The notes under the pieces: model-generated | Databases searched by the model: none | Told to the model about the DNA's origin: nothing | Seen by the model: the letters and a program-made list of their open reading frames with translations, nothing else | Shown: positions 18,193-28,164 of the stretch, one piece after another | How the letters are laid out: every line of letters begins with the position of its first letter | How positions within the stretch are numbered: position 1 is the stretch's first letter | Position numbers and translations under genes: made by a program | Origin: Paenibacillus senegalimassiliensis | GTDB taxonomy: Bacteria; Bacillota; Bacilli; Paenibacillales; Paenibacillaceae | Direction: 5' to 3' | DNA length: 64,000 nucleotides | Assembly (NCBI RefSeq): GCF_001486585.1 | Contig: NZ_LN909044.1 | Coordinates: 1-64,000 of the forward strand

Positions 18193-19641
18193 TTACTGTT
18201 GTGGTGCCTTATCGAAGAAATTCTCCTGTACGTATTGCGCCGCTACATCGAGCTGCTTCTTGGAATCCGTGTCCTTCTTGGAGAATGACTCCTGTACTAC
18301 GTTGGACATGGTCGCATAATAATCCTGCGTTCCGAACTGTGCCTCCGGCTTGCCCTCCAGTAAGCTGAACAGTTGTGGGTCGTATTTGTACACGTTGTCG
18401 TATTGATCGTAAATAGCCTGCACCTTCGCAGCATATTCCGAATCCTCGCTGAAGTATTCAAGCGGAGTTGGAATGAAGTATTTACCTTCTTCTTTACGTG
18501 CCTTAATGGTATCTTCCACTGATTTCAACGCATCATCTGTGAAGTAATCAAATGTAATATAGCGGAAGGCCATTTCCTGCTCATCCTTGGTGGCATTCGG
18601 GTTAATTACCAGATAGTTGCCGCCCAGAATACCATAGTGCTTGCCGCCCTTCTCCGCTGCCGGCATTGGATAGGCAATAACATCCTCCGGCTTCATGCCG
18701 CCTTCATTCAGTGCAGCCTGAATCACGTCAAATGCCCCGGCAATAACCATAGCAGTACGACCTTGCTTGAAGGAGCTAACTGCATCCCCCCAGCCGAGCG
18801 CCCAATCCTGCGGAATGGCGTTGGCTTCCCATCTCAGCTTTTTATAGAAGTCCAGTGCCTTCACGCCTGCTTCCGAATTGAATACCGCAGTCAGCTTGCC
18901 GTTATCGTTCTGCTGAATGTCTCCTCCCGCTTCAAACAGGAAGTTGGTCCAGTTCCATCCGGCCTCATTGCCCTTACCCATCGGTGCAATCCCGGAAATC
19001 CCCTTCTTGGGATCAGCTACGCCCTTGGCTGTGTTATACATATCATCCCACGTCCAGTCGAACGCCGGTACCGCTACGCCCTTATCGTCAAGCAACTTCT
19101 TATTGACTACCGTCGAAGTGACATAACCGTTTTGTGTCACGCCGTACACCTTGCCATCGACGACAAACTGATTTTGCAGTACAGGATTTATCTCATCCTT
19201 GTACTCCCAGCCATTCCACAGCTCCGTAATATCAGCGACCCAGCCGCGCTCTACAAGCAATTGGGCTTCTGTTGCCCACGTATTATAGAAGGTTGGAGCT
19301 TCATTGGACGCCATTTTTGCCCCGATTTCATTCACGTTGTAAGCCCAATCGTCCTTGACGATCGTCACGTTCGGATACTTCTCCTGGAAGCGGGCAATCT
19401 TGTCGTCCTCCTGCTTGCGCAGTGTCGTTTCATCCGGCAACGGATAATGGATCTTCAATGTTACCTTGCGGTCTGCGATATCTCCAGGCTCCTCTGCTGT
19501 TCCAGCTTCATTACCGCTATTGCCGCCCGTACCGGCATTCCCCGTGTTGCTTCCTTGTGTCTGATTCCCAGTTCCGCCGCAAGCTGCCAGCAAAGAGCCG
19601 AACAGCACGAGGCACATCAGAAGTACAGTAAACTTGCGCAT
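18193..19641 (-). CDS. Sugar ABC transporter solute-binding lipoprotein (CUT1 type)
   Basis: 482 aa. The N-terminus is a lipoprotein signal peptide ending in the lipobox LLAAC (Cys21), followed by a Gly/Asn/Thr-rich linker and an extracellular solute-binding protein family 1 fold (FQEKYPNVTIV early, then FKQGRTAMVIAGAFDV and GILGGNYLVINP). It should capture oligosaccharides for the two permeases encoded 117 nt and further upstream. AAAGGGGAG precedes the ATG. It is the last gene of the locus starting at 24822. No ATPase is encoded, so a shared MsmX-type ATPase is presumably used. Confidence 0.9.
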   Translation of the reverse strand: MRKFTVLLMCLVLFGSLLAACGGTGNQTQGSNTGNAGTGGNSGNEAGTAEEPGDIADRKVTLKIHYPLPDETTLRKQEDDKIARFQEKYPNVTIVKDDWAYNVNEIGAKMASNEAPTFYNTWATEAQLLVERGWVADITELWNGWEYKDEINPVLQNQFVVDGKVYGVTQNGYVTSTVVNKKLLDDKGVAVPAFDWTWDDMYNTAKGVADPKKGISGIAPMGKGNEAGWNWTNFLFEAGGDIQQNDNGKLTAVFNSEAGVKALDFYKKLRWEANAIPQDWALGWGDAVSSFKQGRTAMVIAGAFDVIQAALNEGGMKPEDVIAYPMPAAEKGGKHYGILGGNYLVINPNATKDEQEMAFRYITFDYFTDDALKSVEDTIKARKEEGKYFIPTPLEYFSEDSEYAAKVQAIYDQYDNVYKYDPQLFSLLEGKPEAQFGTQDYYATMSNVVQESFSKKDTDSKKQLDVAAQYVQENFFDKAPQQ

Positions 19642-19758
19642 TGAAACTCCCCTTTTCGTAAATTGTTTGTTGTTACCTTCTCATCATAGAAGAGAACATT
19701 CCGGCAATCGATGTGCAATCATATTCCTTTCGTGTGCAGCCCTACGATATTGTAAGCG

Positions 19759-20625
19759 TTATCCTTTGACTGCCGACAGGTTGACGCTGCGCATAATAAA
19801 TTTCTGGAACACCAGAAATACGAAGATCGGCGGAATCATGGCCATGAACAAAATGGTGAACTTCACGTTCGTATCAAGACTTCGAGCATTCACCACGTAT
19901 TTGTAAATGGCTGTTGCCAATGTGTATTTATCCTCGGTCTGCATGACAAGTGACGGCCAGAACCAGTCATTCCAGGCAGTTGAGAAAATAAAGATCGACA
20001 GCGTAGCAAAGATCGGTACAGACAACGGAATGGCTATCCGGATAAAGTTGGTCCAATCCGAGGCTCCGTCAATGCGGGCCGCTTCAAATATTTCCGGGTG
20101 TATCCCGTCAAAGAAATTCTTGATCAGCAGGAAGTAATAGGCGCTGGCCCCCGCTGGAAGCCAGAAGGCCCAAAATGTATTCAGCAGGCCTAATTCCTTC
20201 AGATTAACAAAGTTAGGAATCATATAGCTGGAAGCCGGGATGAACAAGGTCATCAGGATGAAGAAATAAACGGCCCGCCCAAAGGGAACCCGGATCCGGG
20301 AGATGCTGAATGCCGCTAGCCCCAGCACCAGAACGGTGACAACCAGACTTCCGAGGAACACGAACATCGTATTTTTCAAATAGCCCGGCAAATTTATAAA
20401 CTGCCAACCTCTGATAAAGTTCTCCCAGTGCCACTCCTGCGGGAAGAAGTGCGGAGGGAAGGAGTTCACCTCAGGGTTGCTCTTGAGTCCGTTGAACATC
20501 GTCATGGCGATAGGATATAACATGGTCACGATCATGACGGCAAGACATAGCAACATAAATCCGTACACAATTTTATTTAAAGGCTTGCGCAGATCAGCGG
20601 GTGATAAGATGCCTCTTTCCTTCAT
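19759..20625 (-). CDS. Sugar ABC transporter permease, MalG type
   Basis: 288 aa with six hydrophobic helices. The EAA loop EAARIDGASDWTNFIRIAIP near residues 176-195 is where the ATPase docks. The ending FMRSVNLSAVKG is typical of MalG/AraQ-type permeases. Its ribosome binding site GGAGGAG lies inside the last codons of the preceding permease, and only 1 nt separates that stop from this ATG, so translation is coupled. A 117-nt gap follows before the solute-binding protein. Confidence 0.93.
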   Translation of the reverse strand: MKERGILSPADLRKPLNKIVYGFMLLCLAVMIVTMLYPIAMTMFNGLKSNPEVNSFPPHFFPQEWHWENFIRGWQFINLPGYLKNTMFVFLGSLVVTVLVLGLAAFSISRIRVPFGRAVYFFILMTLFIPASSYMIPNFVNLKELGLLNTFWAFWLPAGASAYYFLLIKNFFDGIHPEIFEAARIDGASDWTNFIRIAIPLSVPIFATLSIFIFSTAWNDWFWPSLVMQTEDKYTLATAIYKYVVNARSLDTNVKFTILFMAMIPPIFVFLVFQKFIMRSVNLSAVKG

Positions 20626-20626
20626 G

Positions 20627-21565
20627 CTAGTACTCCTCCCTGTTCAGCTTGAATTGGATGACGCCCAAAATGGCCAGCACGAGGAACATCAACACACCCA
20701 GCGCCGTTCCTGAACCGTAATCCAATTGAGTAAAGGCATATTTCACCGTCAGCAGAGCATAGGTGAGCGTAGCCTTATTCGGACCACCATCCAGCATTGC
20801 GAGTTGCGACTGATACGCCTGAGAGGTTCCGATTAGCTGGAGGATCAGCATCAGCACAATCAGATTGCGCATCGATGGCAAAGTAATATACTTGATCCGG
20901 CTCCATACTCCGGCACCGTCGATTTCTGCTGCTTCATACCAATCCCGAGGAATACTAAGCACGCCAGCCAAGTAAATGAGCATCGCCGAACCGAATTGTT
21001 GCCACGTCTCCATGAAGACCAAGGACACCATCGACCATCTCGGGTCGGAAATGAACGCAATCGGATCAACGCCAAACGAGCTCAGCAACGCATTAATAGG
21101 TCCTACCGGATCGTACATCCATCTCCACAGTCCATAGAGGACAACCCCTGGCACCACGTACGGCAGGTAAGCGGCAATCCGGGCAAAGCCCTGGAAGAAC
21201 TTCAGCTCTGAGATGGCGATCGAGGCCGCAATAGGCACCCAAAACCCGATAACCAGACATAAAAGCATGTAATACAAGGTGTTCCGAATCGAAATAAGCA
21301 CATCCGGATTGTTCAGCACCTTGATATAGTTGTCCAGCCCAACAAACGTGTTACCATTAACAAAGTCGATATGATAGAAGCTGTACACCATTCCCTTAAT
21401 AATAGGAACCCATAAAAAGACGATAAATATAGCAATCGCCGGAACAAGGAACAAATACCCCATCATATATTTTTTAAATTGCATCCCTCTTCGCGGTTTG
21501 GTTCTAAGCGGCTTATCCCCAGGCTCATGCTGCGCGCGCTGCGGCGTAAAGGTCGTATCCCCCAT
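20627..21565 (-). CDS. Sugar ABC transporter permease, MalF type
   Basis: 312 aa, six transmembrane helices after a basic N-terminus; the first is about residues 34-54. The EAA motif is EAAEIDGAGVWSRIKYITLP near residues 213-232. It pairs with the MalG-type permease immediately downstream to form the pore for the sugar bound by the lipoprotein. AGAGGGAG lies just before the ATG. The response regulator gene ends ~100 nt upstream on the same strand. Confidence 0.93.
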   Translation of the reverse strand: MGDTTFTPQRAQHEPGDKPLRTKPRRGMQFKKYMMGYLFLVPAIAIFIVFLWVPIIKGMVYSFYHIDFVNGNTFVGLDNYIKVLNNPDVLISIRNTLYYMLLCLVIGFWVPIAASIAISELKFFQGFARIAAYLPYVVPGVVLYGLWRWMYDPVGPINALLSSFGVDPIAFISDPRWSMVSLVFMETWQQFGSAMLIYLAGVLSIPRDWYEAAEIDGAGVWSRIKYITLPSMRNLIVLMLILQLIGTSQAYQSQLAMLDGGPNKATLTYALLTVKYAFTQLDYGSGTALGVLMFLVLAILGVIQFKLNREEY

Positions 21566-21667
21566 CTTCTCCCTCTTTTCTTTGTAGTATCTTTTGTATC
21601 TATCCCTAATTGTAGAAAAGAGGCGGAGGCGCGAACATGTCTAAAACTATGTAGAATATGCTTGATC

Positions 21668-22996
21668 TTACTTCTTCAATTCGCTGGGGCTGATTCCGAA
21701 ATATTTTTTAAAAATCTTGCTGAAATGCTCGGGAGATTCATAGCCCACACGCTCGGCAATTTCGTAACGACGAAGGTCCGTGTTCAGAATAAGCGATTTG
21801 CTCTCCTCCATCCGCAGCTTAATCACATACTCCCACAGGTTGTAACCCGTGTTCTTCTTGAACAGATAGCTGAGATAGTTCGGGCTGACATGGTTCTCCT
21901 TCGCCACCTCATGAATGGTTAAGCCCTTGCGATTATAGTTCTGCTCAATATAGTCCTTGGCATTGTCTACGATCCGATTCGTCTGCGTATGCAATTCCTC
22001 TTGGGAGGGGTCCTTGGCATAGTTATGCCAATTGTAGTCGCCATAATAGAAAATATGGTATTCCCCGTGCTCGCCGCTCCATTCAATCGCCTTGTCCGCT
22101 TGAAGATTCAGTTCACTCAAGAAGCGGATTCCTTTAAGAATTTGGCTGATTCCCACGGTGCATACAATACCAAGATATTTATGTACATGGTGATGCAGGC
22201 TTCTGCCAATCATCTCAAGCTGGTTGATCTTATTGACGCTGGACTCGGCGTATTCTCCTTCGCTCCATTGCATGATAATAGCGATTTCCATATCACGGGT
22301 GTAGAAGGACAACGCATTCCACTCTTCATGCAGCAGTTCCTTGATAATATTCAGCGCAGCGTATTGGAATAGCTGGACATCTCGCTCGTTGTACCCTGCT
22401 GTCTCTTTGCCTGAAGGGAGCGCCAGCTTCATTTTGATCACGGAAAAATAAGGTCCCAGCACCCGCAGCCACCCGATCTCCTCCTGTTGCCACACTTCCT
22501 CTGTCAGTTCTGCCGAGGCATCCAGCAGACGCCGCAGCCACTCTACTCGCTCCGGTCGCGCTTCCTCCATGCGGAAGTTCTCCCGGCTATCTGATAGCCA
22601 TTCATCAATCTTCAGAACAGGCTTATCCATCTTAAGCAGCGTATTGCGTACGGAATCGAGAAATTGATCGCTGTTCAGCGGCTTGATCAGGTAATCCCTT
22701 GCGCCCAGACGTATCGCCATTTGCGCATATTGGAAGGTCTCATGGGCTGAAATGATAATGGTCTGTACCCATGGCTTCAAAATTTTGGCCTGATACATGA
22801 GCTCAATCCCGCTCATCTCGCCCATTTGGATATCTGTCACAATCAGATCAATATCCTCCATCCGAACATAATCCAGTGCCTCGTGAGCATTATGGGCGGT
22901 AATAATCTGGCCGATCTCCAGGCCCGAGGCCGATAATAGCCCGGTCAACCCTTTACAAATTAACGGTTCGTCATCAACGACCAGGATGTTGTACAT
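21668..22996 (-). CDS. Response regulator, YesN type (receiver plus AraC DNA-binding domain)
   Basis: 442 aa. The N-terminal receiver domain has the acidic pocket D8/D9, phosphoacceptor D55 in LIVTDIQMG and the conserved K of DYLIKPL. A middle region is followed by a C-terminal AraC double helix-turn-helix (IHEVAKENHVSPNYLSYLFK, then YEIAERVGYESPEHFSKIFK). It is encoded 20 nt after the YesM-like kinase, so the two form a two-component pair, and it precedes the permease genes it very likely activates. GAGGGG precedes the ATG. Confidence 0.93.
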   Translation of the reverse strand: MYNILVVDDEPLICKGLTGLLSASGLEIGQIITAHNAHEALDYVRMEDIDLIVTDIQMGEMSGIELMYQAKILKPWVQTIIISAHETFQYAQMAIRLGARDYLIKPLNSDQFLDSVRNTLLKMDKPVLKIDEWLSDSRENFRMEEARPERVEWLRRLLDASAELTEEVWQQEEIGWLRVLGPYFSVIKMKLALPSGKETAGYNERDVQLFQYAALNIIKELLHEEWNALSFYTRDMEIAIIMQWSEGEYAESSVNKINQLEMIGRSLHHHVHKYLGIVCTVGISQILKGIRFLSELNLQADKAIEWSGEHGEYHIFYYGDYNWHNYAKDPSQEELHTQTNRIVDNAKDYIEQNYNRKGLTIHEVAKENHVSPNYLSYLFKKNTGYNLWEYVIKLRMEESKSLILNTDLRRYEIAERVGYESPEHFSKIFKKYFGISPSELKK

Positions 22997-23016
22997 ACTT
23001 GGGTTCCCCTCTTTCG

Positions 23017-24822
23017 TTAGTCCTCCGATAGTTCTTTTCTAGGCAGCGTGATGGTCACCGACGTGCCTCCCCCGTCTCTCACAGCATATTCCAGTCCGTA
23101 TTCCGGGCCAAAGTGCAGCCGAATTCGCTGGTGGATATTGCGAATACCATACCCTACAGATGGGCTTGGGCTTTCGTGATTTAACAGCTTGTGGATAGCC
23201 GCAAAATTAACGGGCTTATAGCCGTTATCCTCAATAACAATTTCGATCCGATCCTCCTGCAAAACAGCACGAATGGAAATTTCGCCATCTTCGCCCATCT
23301 GCTTCACGCCATGAATAATTGCATTCTCAATCAACGGCTGGAGTGTAATCTTTGGTATGGTATACCCGTGTAATTCCCCAGGCACGTCCCAGGTTACCCG
23401 GAAGCCGTATTCATACCGGTACTCCTGCAACTTGAGGTAGGCTTCCGCATGTTCAAGCTCCTCACCAAGCTTGATTAACTCCCGTCCCCGGCTTAAGCTG
23501 ATCTTCATCAATTTGGACAACTGCTTGATCATTTCGGCGGAATCGGAATTCCCCTCCATCTTGCTCTTCCAATAAATACTTTCAAGCGTGTTGTACAGCA
23601 AATGTGGATTAATCTGTTGGTACAAAATTTGCAATTGGGCTTCCTTCTGTTTAATGTCCATTTGATACTTGTAGTGAACCAGACTATTTAGTCTACGCGC
23701 CATCTCGTAAATCGTGGAAATCAGGACGCTGACTTCATCATTTCTGCGCCATTTTGGAGTTTCTGGCACTACCTTCCCCGGCTCATACCTTCTCACAAAA
23801 TAAACAAGACGCTGTAGCGGAGTCATCAAGGCCCGCCAGAAGTACAGAATCATAATCAGCCCGACCACGAAATACGCTACCGAAATCAATAAAATAATCC
23901 GCTTTATTTCGTTTTGCTGCTGGAGTAGTGCCTTCAGTGGCACTTTATAAATCAATTTCTGCTGGAGCACCTCGTTATAATTAACAACGTAAATGAAATC
24001 ACTCGTAATGATGTCCTTGGCACCGATTCCTGAACTCAGCACCTCCCCATCCTGCGGCAATTCCAACACCTCGCCTACTCCTGAGGCCGAAGAAGTTAAT
24101 ACCCGATTGCTCCAATCCGTAAAATAAAGCTCTCCATCGGGGATAGAAACCGTTTGCAGAGATTCCCCGATTCTGGCATCTACATTTGACACAACCAAAA
24201 CGCCGATTGTGCCGCCTCGATCGATGTTATTGATGGCTCTGATATAGGCCAGGGTATGCTGGTTCTTCTGCCCTTGGACGGGAGGAGACAAATGCTCGAT
24301 TAACCGCAAGTAGCCGTTCCCCTTCTTGGCAACCGCTTCATCAAACCATTCCGGCTTCTCTTCCTCTAGAAAAAAATAAACCCCGGCCTTCATAGATTCC
24401 GGATAGTAAGGGGCAAAGGAATACGAGTTGGAGGGATCGTACACGAACAGTGAATAAAATAGCGGCGCCTGCTGATCCGCTTCCTGGGAATAGCTGTTTA
24501 GCAAGCCTTCCAAACGTTCGTAATTTTTGACACGCTCCAGCATGCTGTTATCCACGTCCGGGTTTAATTGCTGCACCGTCGGGTGCTGAAATACGGTGGA
24601 TGTCACCTTGTTAATCGATTCGATATCCCGACTAATCAGCTTGAAATTTTGTTTATTCAATTCAATATAGGCATTGGACACATTGCGCTTCAAAATTTGG
24701 TCCGTTCGATAGTTCCCATACCAATTCAATATGAACAGAGGGATGACCAGTACCAGAAATACGAGGACAATCTGCTGCTTCAAGTTGATTTGCTTCAATG
24801 GGTTCTTAAATCCTGCATTCAT
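23017..24822 (-). CDS. Sensor histidine kinase, YesM type
   Basis: 601 aa. A transmembrane helix at about residues 17-35 and another at about 308-330 flank a ~270-aa extracellular sensor domain. A HAMP-like segment follows, then the His_kinase phosphoacceptor region with the conserved INPHLLYNTLESIYWK (histidine near 408) and a C-terminal HATPase with PLIENAIIHG and IVIEDNG. YesM kinases typically sense extracellular sugar or a loaded solute-binding protein and phosphorylate the adjacent YesN regulator. GGAGGTG lies before the ATG. First gene of the HK-RR-permease-permease-SBP unit. Confidence 0.93.
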   Translation of the reverse strand: MNAGFKNPLKQINLKQQIVLVFLVLVIPLFILNWYGNYRTDQILKRNVSNAYIELNKQNFKLISRDIESINKVTSTVFQHPTVQQLNPDVDNSMLERVKNYERLEGLLNSYSQEADQQAPLFYSLFVYDPSNSYSFAPYYPESMKAGVYFFLEEEKPEWFDEAVAKKGNGYLRLIEHLSPPVQGQKNQHTLAYIRAINNIDRGGTIGVLVVSNVDARIGESLQTVSIPDGELYFTDWSNRVLTSSASGVGEVLELPQDGEVLSSGIGAKDIITSDFIYVVNYNEVLQQKLIYKVPLKALLQQQNEIKRIILLISVAYFVVGLIMILYFWRALMTPLQRLVYFVRRYEPGKVVPETPKWRRNDEVSVLISTIYEMARRLNSLVHYKYQMDIKQKEAQLQILYQQINPHLLYNTLESIYWKSKMEGNSDSAEMIKQLSKLMKISLSRGRELIKLGEELEHAEAYLKLQEYRYEYGFRVTWDVPGELHGYTIPKITLQPLIENAIIHGVKQMGEDGEISIRAVLQEDRIEIVIEDNGYKPVNFAAIHKLLNHESPSPSVGYGIRNIHQRIRLHFGPEYGLEYAVRDGGGTSVTITLPRKELSED

Positions 24823-25141
24823 CCGCGTGGCACCTCCGGCCCTTTAACTATAACAAGATTGAAAACGCGCAAGGTATGCGCGTTTCTACGGAAATTGTGG
24901 CATTTCCTCCGATGACTCCCCGGGAAGAACGCCCTCCTCCCTCCTAGTGTAGAGTTTTTTTTCGTTCTTGCCAGTCCCAATTTTCACTATAATAGCCGAG
25001 CAACCGAGAGATGGCGTGGATTTAAGGCTATGCTGCTTGAATTCGTTGCGTCAGGTACTGTTGCTTTGCCCATCAAGAAGGGCCTTCACCAGACTGGTGA
25101 AGGCCCTCCTAATCATCTTTGGTTATTGTTACGCATAGCCC
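24823..25141. other. Spacer between pgmB and the histidine kinase gene
   Basis: This 319-nt spacer contains the pgmB terminator at 25080-25106. Closer to the kinase start is a hairpin with arms AAACGCGC (24863-24870) and GCGCGTTT (24878-24885), about 40 nt upstream of the start codon in what should be the kinase leader. A TATTAT at 24989-24994 (minus strand) could be a -10, but I found no convincing -35. No coding region is seen. Confidence 0.5.
25080..25106 (-). terminator. Terminator of the GH65-pgmB operon
   Basis: An 11-bp stem, GGGCCTTCACC with GGTGAAGGCCC around AGTCT, is followed on the minus strand by TTCTTG. The U tract is weak but the stem is very stable. It lies 36 nt after the pgmB stop and separates the enzyme genes from the sensor-transporter genes. 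Confidence 0.7.
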
Positions 25142-25801
25142 CTAGTTGGAGGTCTTGGTAATAGATTGGGTTGTCAGTTCATCCAGACCGCCAACAACCA
25201 AATCGGCTGCCCCCAGGATGGCGGGACTTCCGATACCAACGACGCGACAGCCAGCCGCTTGCCCGGCTTGTACGCCAGTCTCGGCATCCTCGAACACGAT
25301 GCAATCGGAGGGTGCAAGCCCCAAGGCTGCGCTGGCCGCGAGGAATACCTCAGGGTCGGGCTTCGCCTTGGATACCTTCGTGCCATCAATCACCGCGTCG
25401 AACAGATCACTGATTCCTAGCCGTGCCAGAATGAAGGCCGCATTCTTGCTGGCCGAGCCCAGCGCAATCTTCACGCCCCTCTCCCGCAGCTCCAGCAAAT
25501 ATTCTTTTGCTCCCGGCAATATTTCTGTTGGCTCCAACTTGGAGATGTAATCGACATATTCATCATTCTTCGTCACAGCCATGTTCTCGCGTTCCTCTTC
25601 CGTGGCTGTTACGCCTCCTACTTCCAGCAGAATGCGCAGGGACTCCATCCGACTGACTCCCTTAAGACGTTCGTTATGAGCCTCCGTGAACTCGAAGCCA
25701 AGCCGCTGAGCCAGCGAACGCCAAGCGAGGTAATGGTATTTGGCCGTATCCACAATCACACCGTCGAGATCGAAGATGGCTCCCTTCATCGTTTGCAGCA
25801 T
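25142..25801 (-). CDS. pgmB: Beta-phosphoglucomutase
   Basis: 219 aa, a HAD-superfamily enzyme that interconverts beta-glucose-1-phosphate and glucose-6-phosphate. The nucleophile D11 and acid/base D13 lie in FDLDGVIVD, GVSRMESL is the cap-domain segment characteristic of beta-PGM, and SASKNAA, KAKPDPEVF and FEDAETGVQAG complete the HAD core. I prefer the ATG at 25801, preceded by AAAGGAGAG, over the upstream in-frame ATG at 25828. The product of inverting GH65 phosphorylases is beta-glucose-1-phosphate, so its place directly after two GH65 genes explains its role. Confidence 0.95.
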   Translation of the reverse strand: MLQTMKGAIFDLDGVIVDTAKYHYLAWRSLAQRLGFEFTEAHNERLKGVSRMESLRILLEVGGVTATEEERENMAVTKNDEYVDYISKLEPTEILPGAKEYLLELRERGVKIALGSASKNAAFILARLGISDLFDAVIDGTKVSKAKPDPEVFLAASAALGLAPSDCIVFEDAETGVQAGQAAGCRVVGIGSPAILGAADLVVGGLDELTTQSITKTSN

Positions 25802-25827
25802 GTTATTCTCTCCTTTTTTTAGGCTCA

Positions 25828-28164
25828 TTAAATAGATAGGCTCACTTGTCGTCCCGGCGCTACGACCAGTTCTTGTTCGCCAATGACAAACCGAGCGTCT
25901 CCGGTATTATCCGCCTCAGCACATATCAGAATATCCTCACGTCCAACGCGTACCCGGTATCCCCCTTCACGCAGCCGAACAGGGAACTCCACGGCATGCC
26001 ATGCAGAAGGCAACGCAGGCTTCAAGCTAGCCTTAACTCCGTCGTATCGCAATCCCGCAAAGCCCAGCACCGCTGCCATCCAAGCTCCGCCATTAGCAGC
26101 CGGATGCGTCCCCCCGATATACAAATCTCCGACGTATTGCTTCGATTCCCCGGTCAGATCAATGGTCGCCGTCTTCAGAAAGTACGGATACGCCCAATCC
26201 GGAGAACCGATATCGGCAGCTACCAGGGCATAAATGCAGGAACTCAGACTTGAACCATGCTCTGTTCGTGGTTCATAGAACTCCCAATTGGCCTGCTTGA
26301 TCGCCGGAGCGTACTCATCCTTATACAGATGCAGCATCAGCACTACATCCGCCTGCTTGAGAATTTGAGTTGTCGTAGCCAGTCCGTTGCCTCCCCCCAG
26401 ATATTCATGGGGATTGAGCATCCGTGCTTTTAACTCAGGCAGTGCGACATCTTCCAGCGTATGATATCTATCAAATTGCTCAATAATTCCGCTAGCCGGA
26501 TCGGGCTGTGGCACATACAAGCCATCGTGCATTTCCCAAATGTGCTCTGGCTGAATTGAGCTTCCCGTTAGCAGCCGATCATACTTACTGGAATCTTGCT
26601 TGTGCAGCAGTTCCATCACATCAATAGCAATTCGCAACGTTTCCTTAACCATCCGGTTGGTAAACGCATTATTGCCCACACGCTCATGGTATTCGTCAGG
26701 TCCGGTCACATCAAGAATCTCGTACCGTTGCTTGAAGGGATTGTAATAGGCGTAAGAGTAGAAAAATTTCGCACACTCCCATACGACTTCTGCCCCGCCG
26801 TCCAGCAAGATACTCTCGTCGCCAGTAAAGACGTAATACTGCCATATCCCGCAAGCGACATCGGCACTGATATGCACCTGCTTATCCCGGAAAAAGGTCC
26901 GCATCGGACGTCCGGTAAACACGTCGTTTACGTTAAACAGTGTACAGGCATCATCCCCTGTCTCCTGACTTTCCCAGGCGTAAAACGCTCCTTCGAAGCC
27001 ATATTCCGCAGCCTTGCGCCGCGCTCCATCCAGCGTGTGCACCCGGTACATCATCAGGTTTCTTGCCACCTCCGGCCGAGTGTACAGGAAGAACGGAAGC
27101 ATGAACATTTCCGTGTCCCAGAACACTGCACCTTTATAGACCTGACCGGATAATCCACGCGCCGGGATAGACACCTTCTCGGAGCGGTCCGGAGCAATAA
27201 TATGCAGTTGATACATGCTATAACGAAGGGCTAACTGAGCTTCCTCATCACCCTCAATTACAATATCCGAAGCAGACCACTTCCGCTCCCACTGCTCGGC
27301 ATGCTCTTGATAGAGCCTGTCATATCCAAGCTGCTGCGCTTCGCAGATGGAGGATACCGCTGCCTGGGCGGAGCTTGGCTCTACTTGCCTGTCCCCGGTT
27401 GCCCCAGCGGCTACAGATACGTATTTGACCCAAGTATAGGGCGTTTCAGCAGAGATATTTAGGCGAATAGTTCGTGAGATGGAGTGGCCTTCTCTCTGCA
27501 ACTCCACTTGCTCCTCGTACCCTTCCGGCAGACCGCTACCTTCCAACGCTGCTGCTGTGGTTACCGGAACATTCAGTTCATGCGTCCAACCGGTCAACGT
27601 TAATATGTCGGTGGTTCTATTTGAATCCGTCTCCGGGTTCACATCGCTCACCAGCCGCTCCAGATGCGGTCCGTTGATGTCCCACACTTCGCCATCGATC
27701 CCCGTATTGATGACGAGTTCTCCGTCAAGGCTGCTTTGTAGTGTAAAGCGTTGAACGATCAACTGCGGCCGGGCCGCGCTGCACCAACGCTCAGAGCTTA
27801 CCGTCACCTGGGCTCCATCTGTCGTGCTGAATACCGACTTACGACGATGTACCGCATGACGGATATCCAGCAACTGCTCATGCTGAGGTAGCTCCACCTT
27901 GCCACTCTTCGCTTCAAGCACACTAAGCGCTGTGCCATTCCAATGCAGCTTCGTCATTAAGCCATTTGGCGCATTGACCGGCTCACGCCATTGGTTCCCG
28001 ACCTTGTCATATAGCCCAGCGATGATTGTTGCTGTCAGTTCTTCTTTTCCGAATTCCTCCAGAGTTCCCCGAACTCCCAATGCCCCGTTTCCAATCATAA
28101 ACTTGTTGCCGTTCATCGCAATCCGCTGCGGGTCAAACCCGTTCTCATTCACGATCCAGTTCAT
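25828..28164 (-). CDS. GH65 family alpha-glucoside phosphorylase (maltose/kojibiose/trehalose-type)
   Basis: 778 aa, full length for GH65: an N-terminal beta-sandwich (about 1-270), helical linker, (alpha/alpha)6 barrel and small C-terminal beta domain. The general acid is E491 in TGPDEYHERVGNN. HGSSLSS near 636-642 forms the phosphate site that distinguishes phosphorylases from hydrolases. It should split a glucose disaccharide with phosphate to beta-glucose-1-phosphate plus the acceptor sugar. Specificity within GH65 depends on a loop I cannot assign by eye. Its start overlaps the upstream GH65 gene by 4 nt and pgmB follows. Confidence 0.9.
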   Translation of the reverse strand: MNWIVNENGFDPQRIAMNGNKFMIGNGALGVRGTLEEFGKEELTATIIAGLYDKVGNQWREPVNAPNGLMTKLHWNGTALSVLEAKSGKVELPQHEQLLDIRHAVHRRKSVFSTTDGAQVTVSSERWCSAARPQLIVQRFTLQSSLDGELVINTGIDGEVWDINGPHLERLVSDVNPETDSNRTTDILTLTGWTHELNVPVTTAAALEGSGLPEGYEEQVELQREGHSISRTIRLNISAETPYTWVKYVSVAAGATGDRQVEPSSAQAAVSSICEAQQLGYDRLYQEHAEQWERKWSASDIVIEGDEEAQLALRYSMYQLHIIAPDRSEKVSIPARGLSGQVYKGAVFWDTEMFMLPFFLYTRPEVARNLMMYRVHTLDGARRKAAEYGFEGAFYAWESQETGDDACTLFNVNDVFTGRPMRTFFRDKQVHISADVACGIWQYYVFTGDESILLDGGAEVVWECAKFFYSYAYYNPFKQRYEILDVTGPDEYHERVGNNAFTNRMVKETLRIAIDVMELLHKQDSSKYDRLLTGSSIQPEHIWEMHDGLYVPQPDPASGIIEQFDRYHTLEDVALPELKARMLNPHEYLGGGNGLATTTQILKQADVVLMLHLYKDEYAPAIKQANWEFYEPRTEHGSSLSSCIYALVAADIGSPDWAYPYFLKTATIDLTGESKQYVGDLYIGGTHPAANGGAWMAAVLGFAGLRYDGVKASLKPALPSAWHAVEFPVRLREGGYRVRVGREDILICAEADNTGDARFVIGEQELVVAPGRQVSLSI

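Noticed and set aside
18637..19644. 335-codon plus-strand frame
   Set aside because: Fully antisense to the solute-binding lipoprotein gene and rich in Cys/His/Leu like random complement coding; rejected as a shadow.
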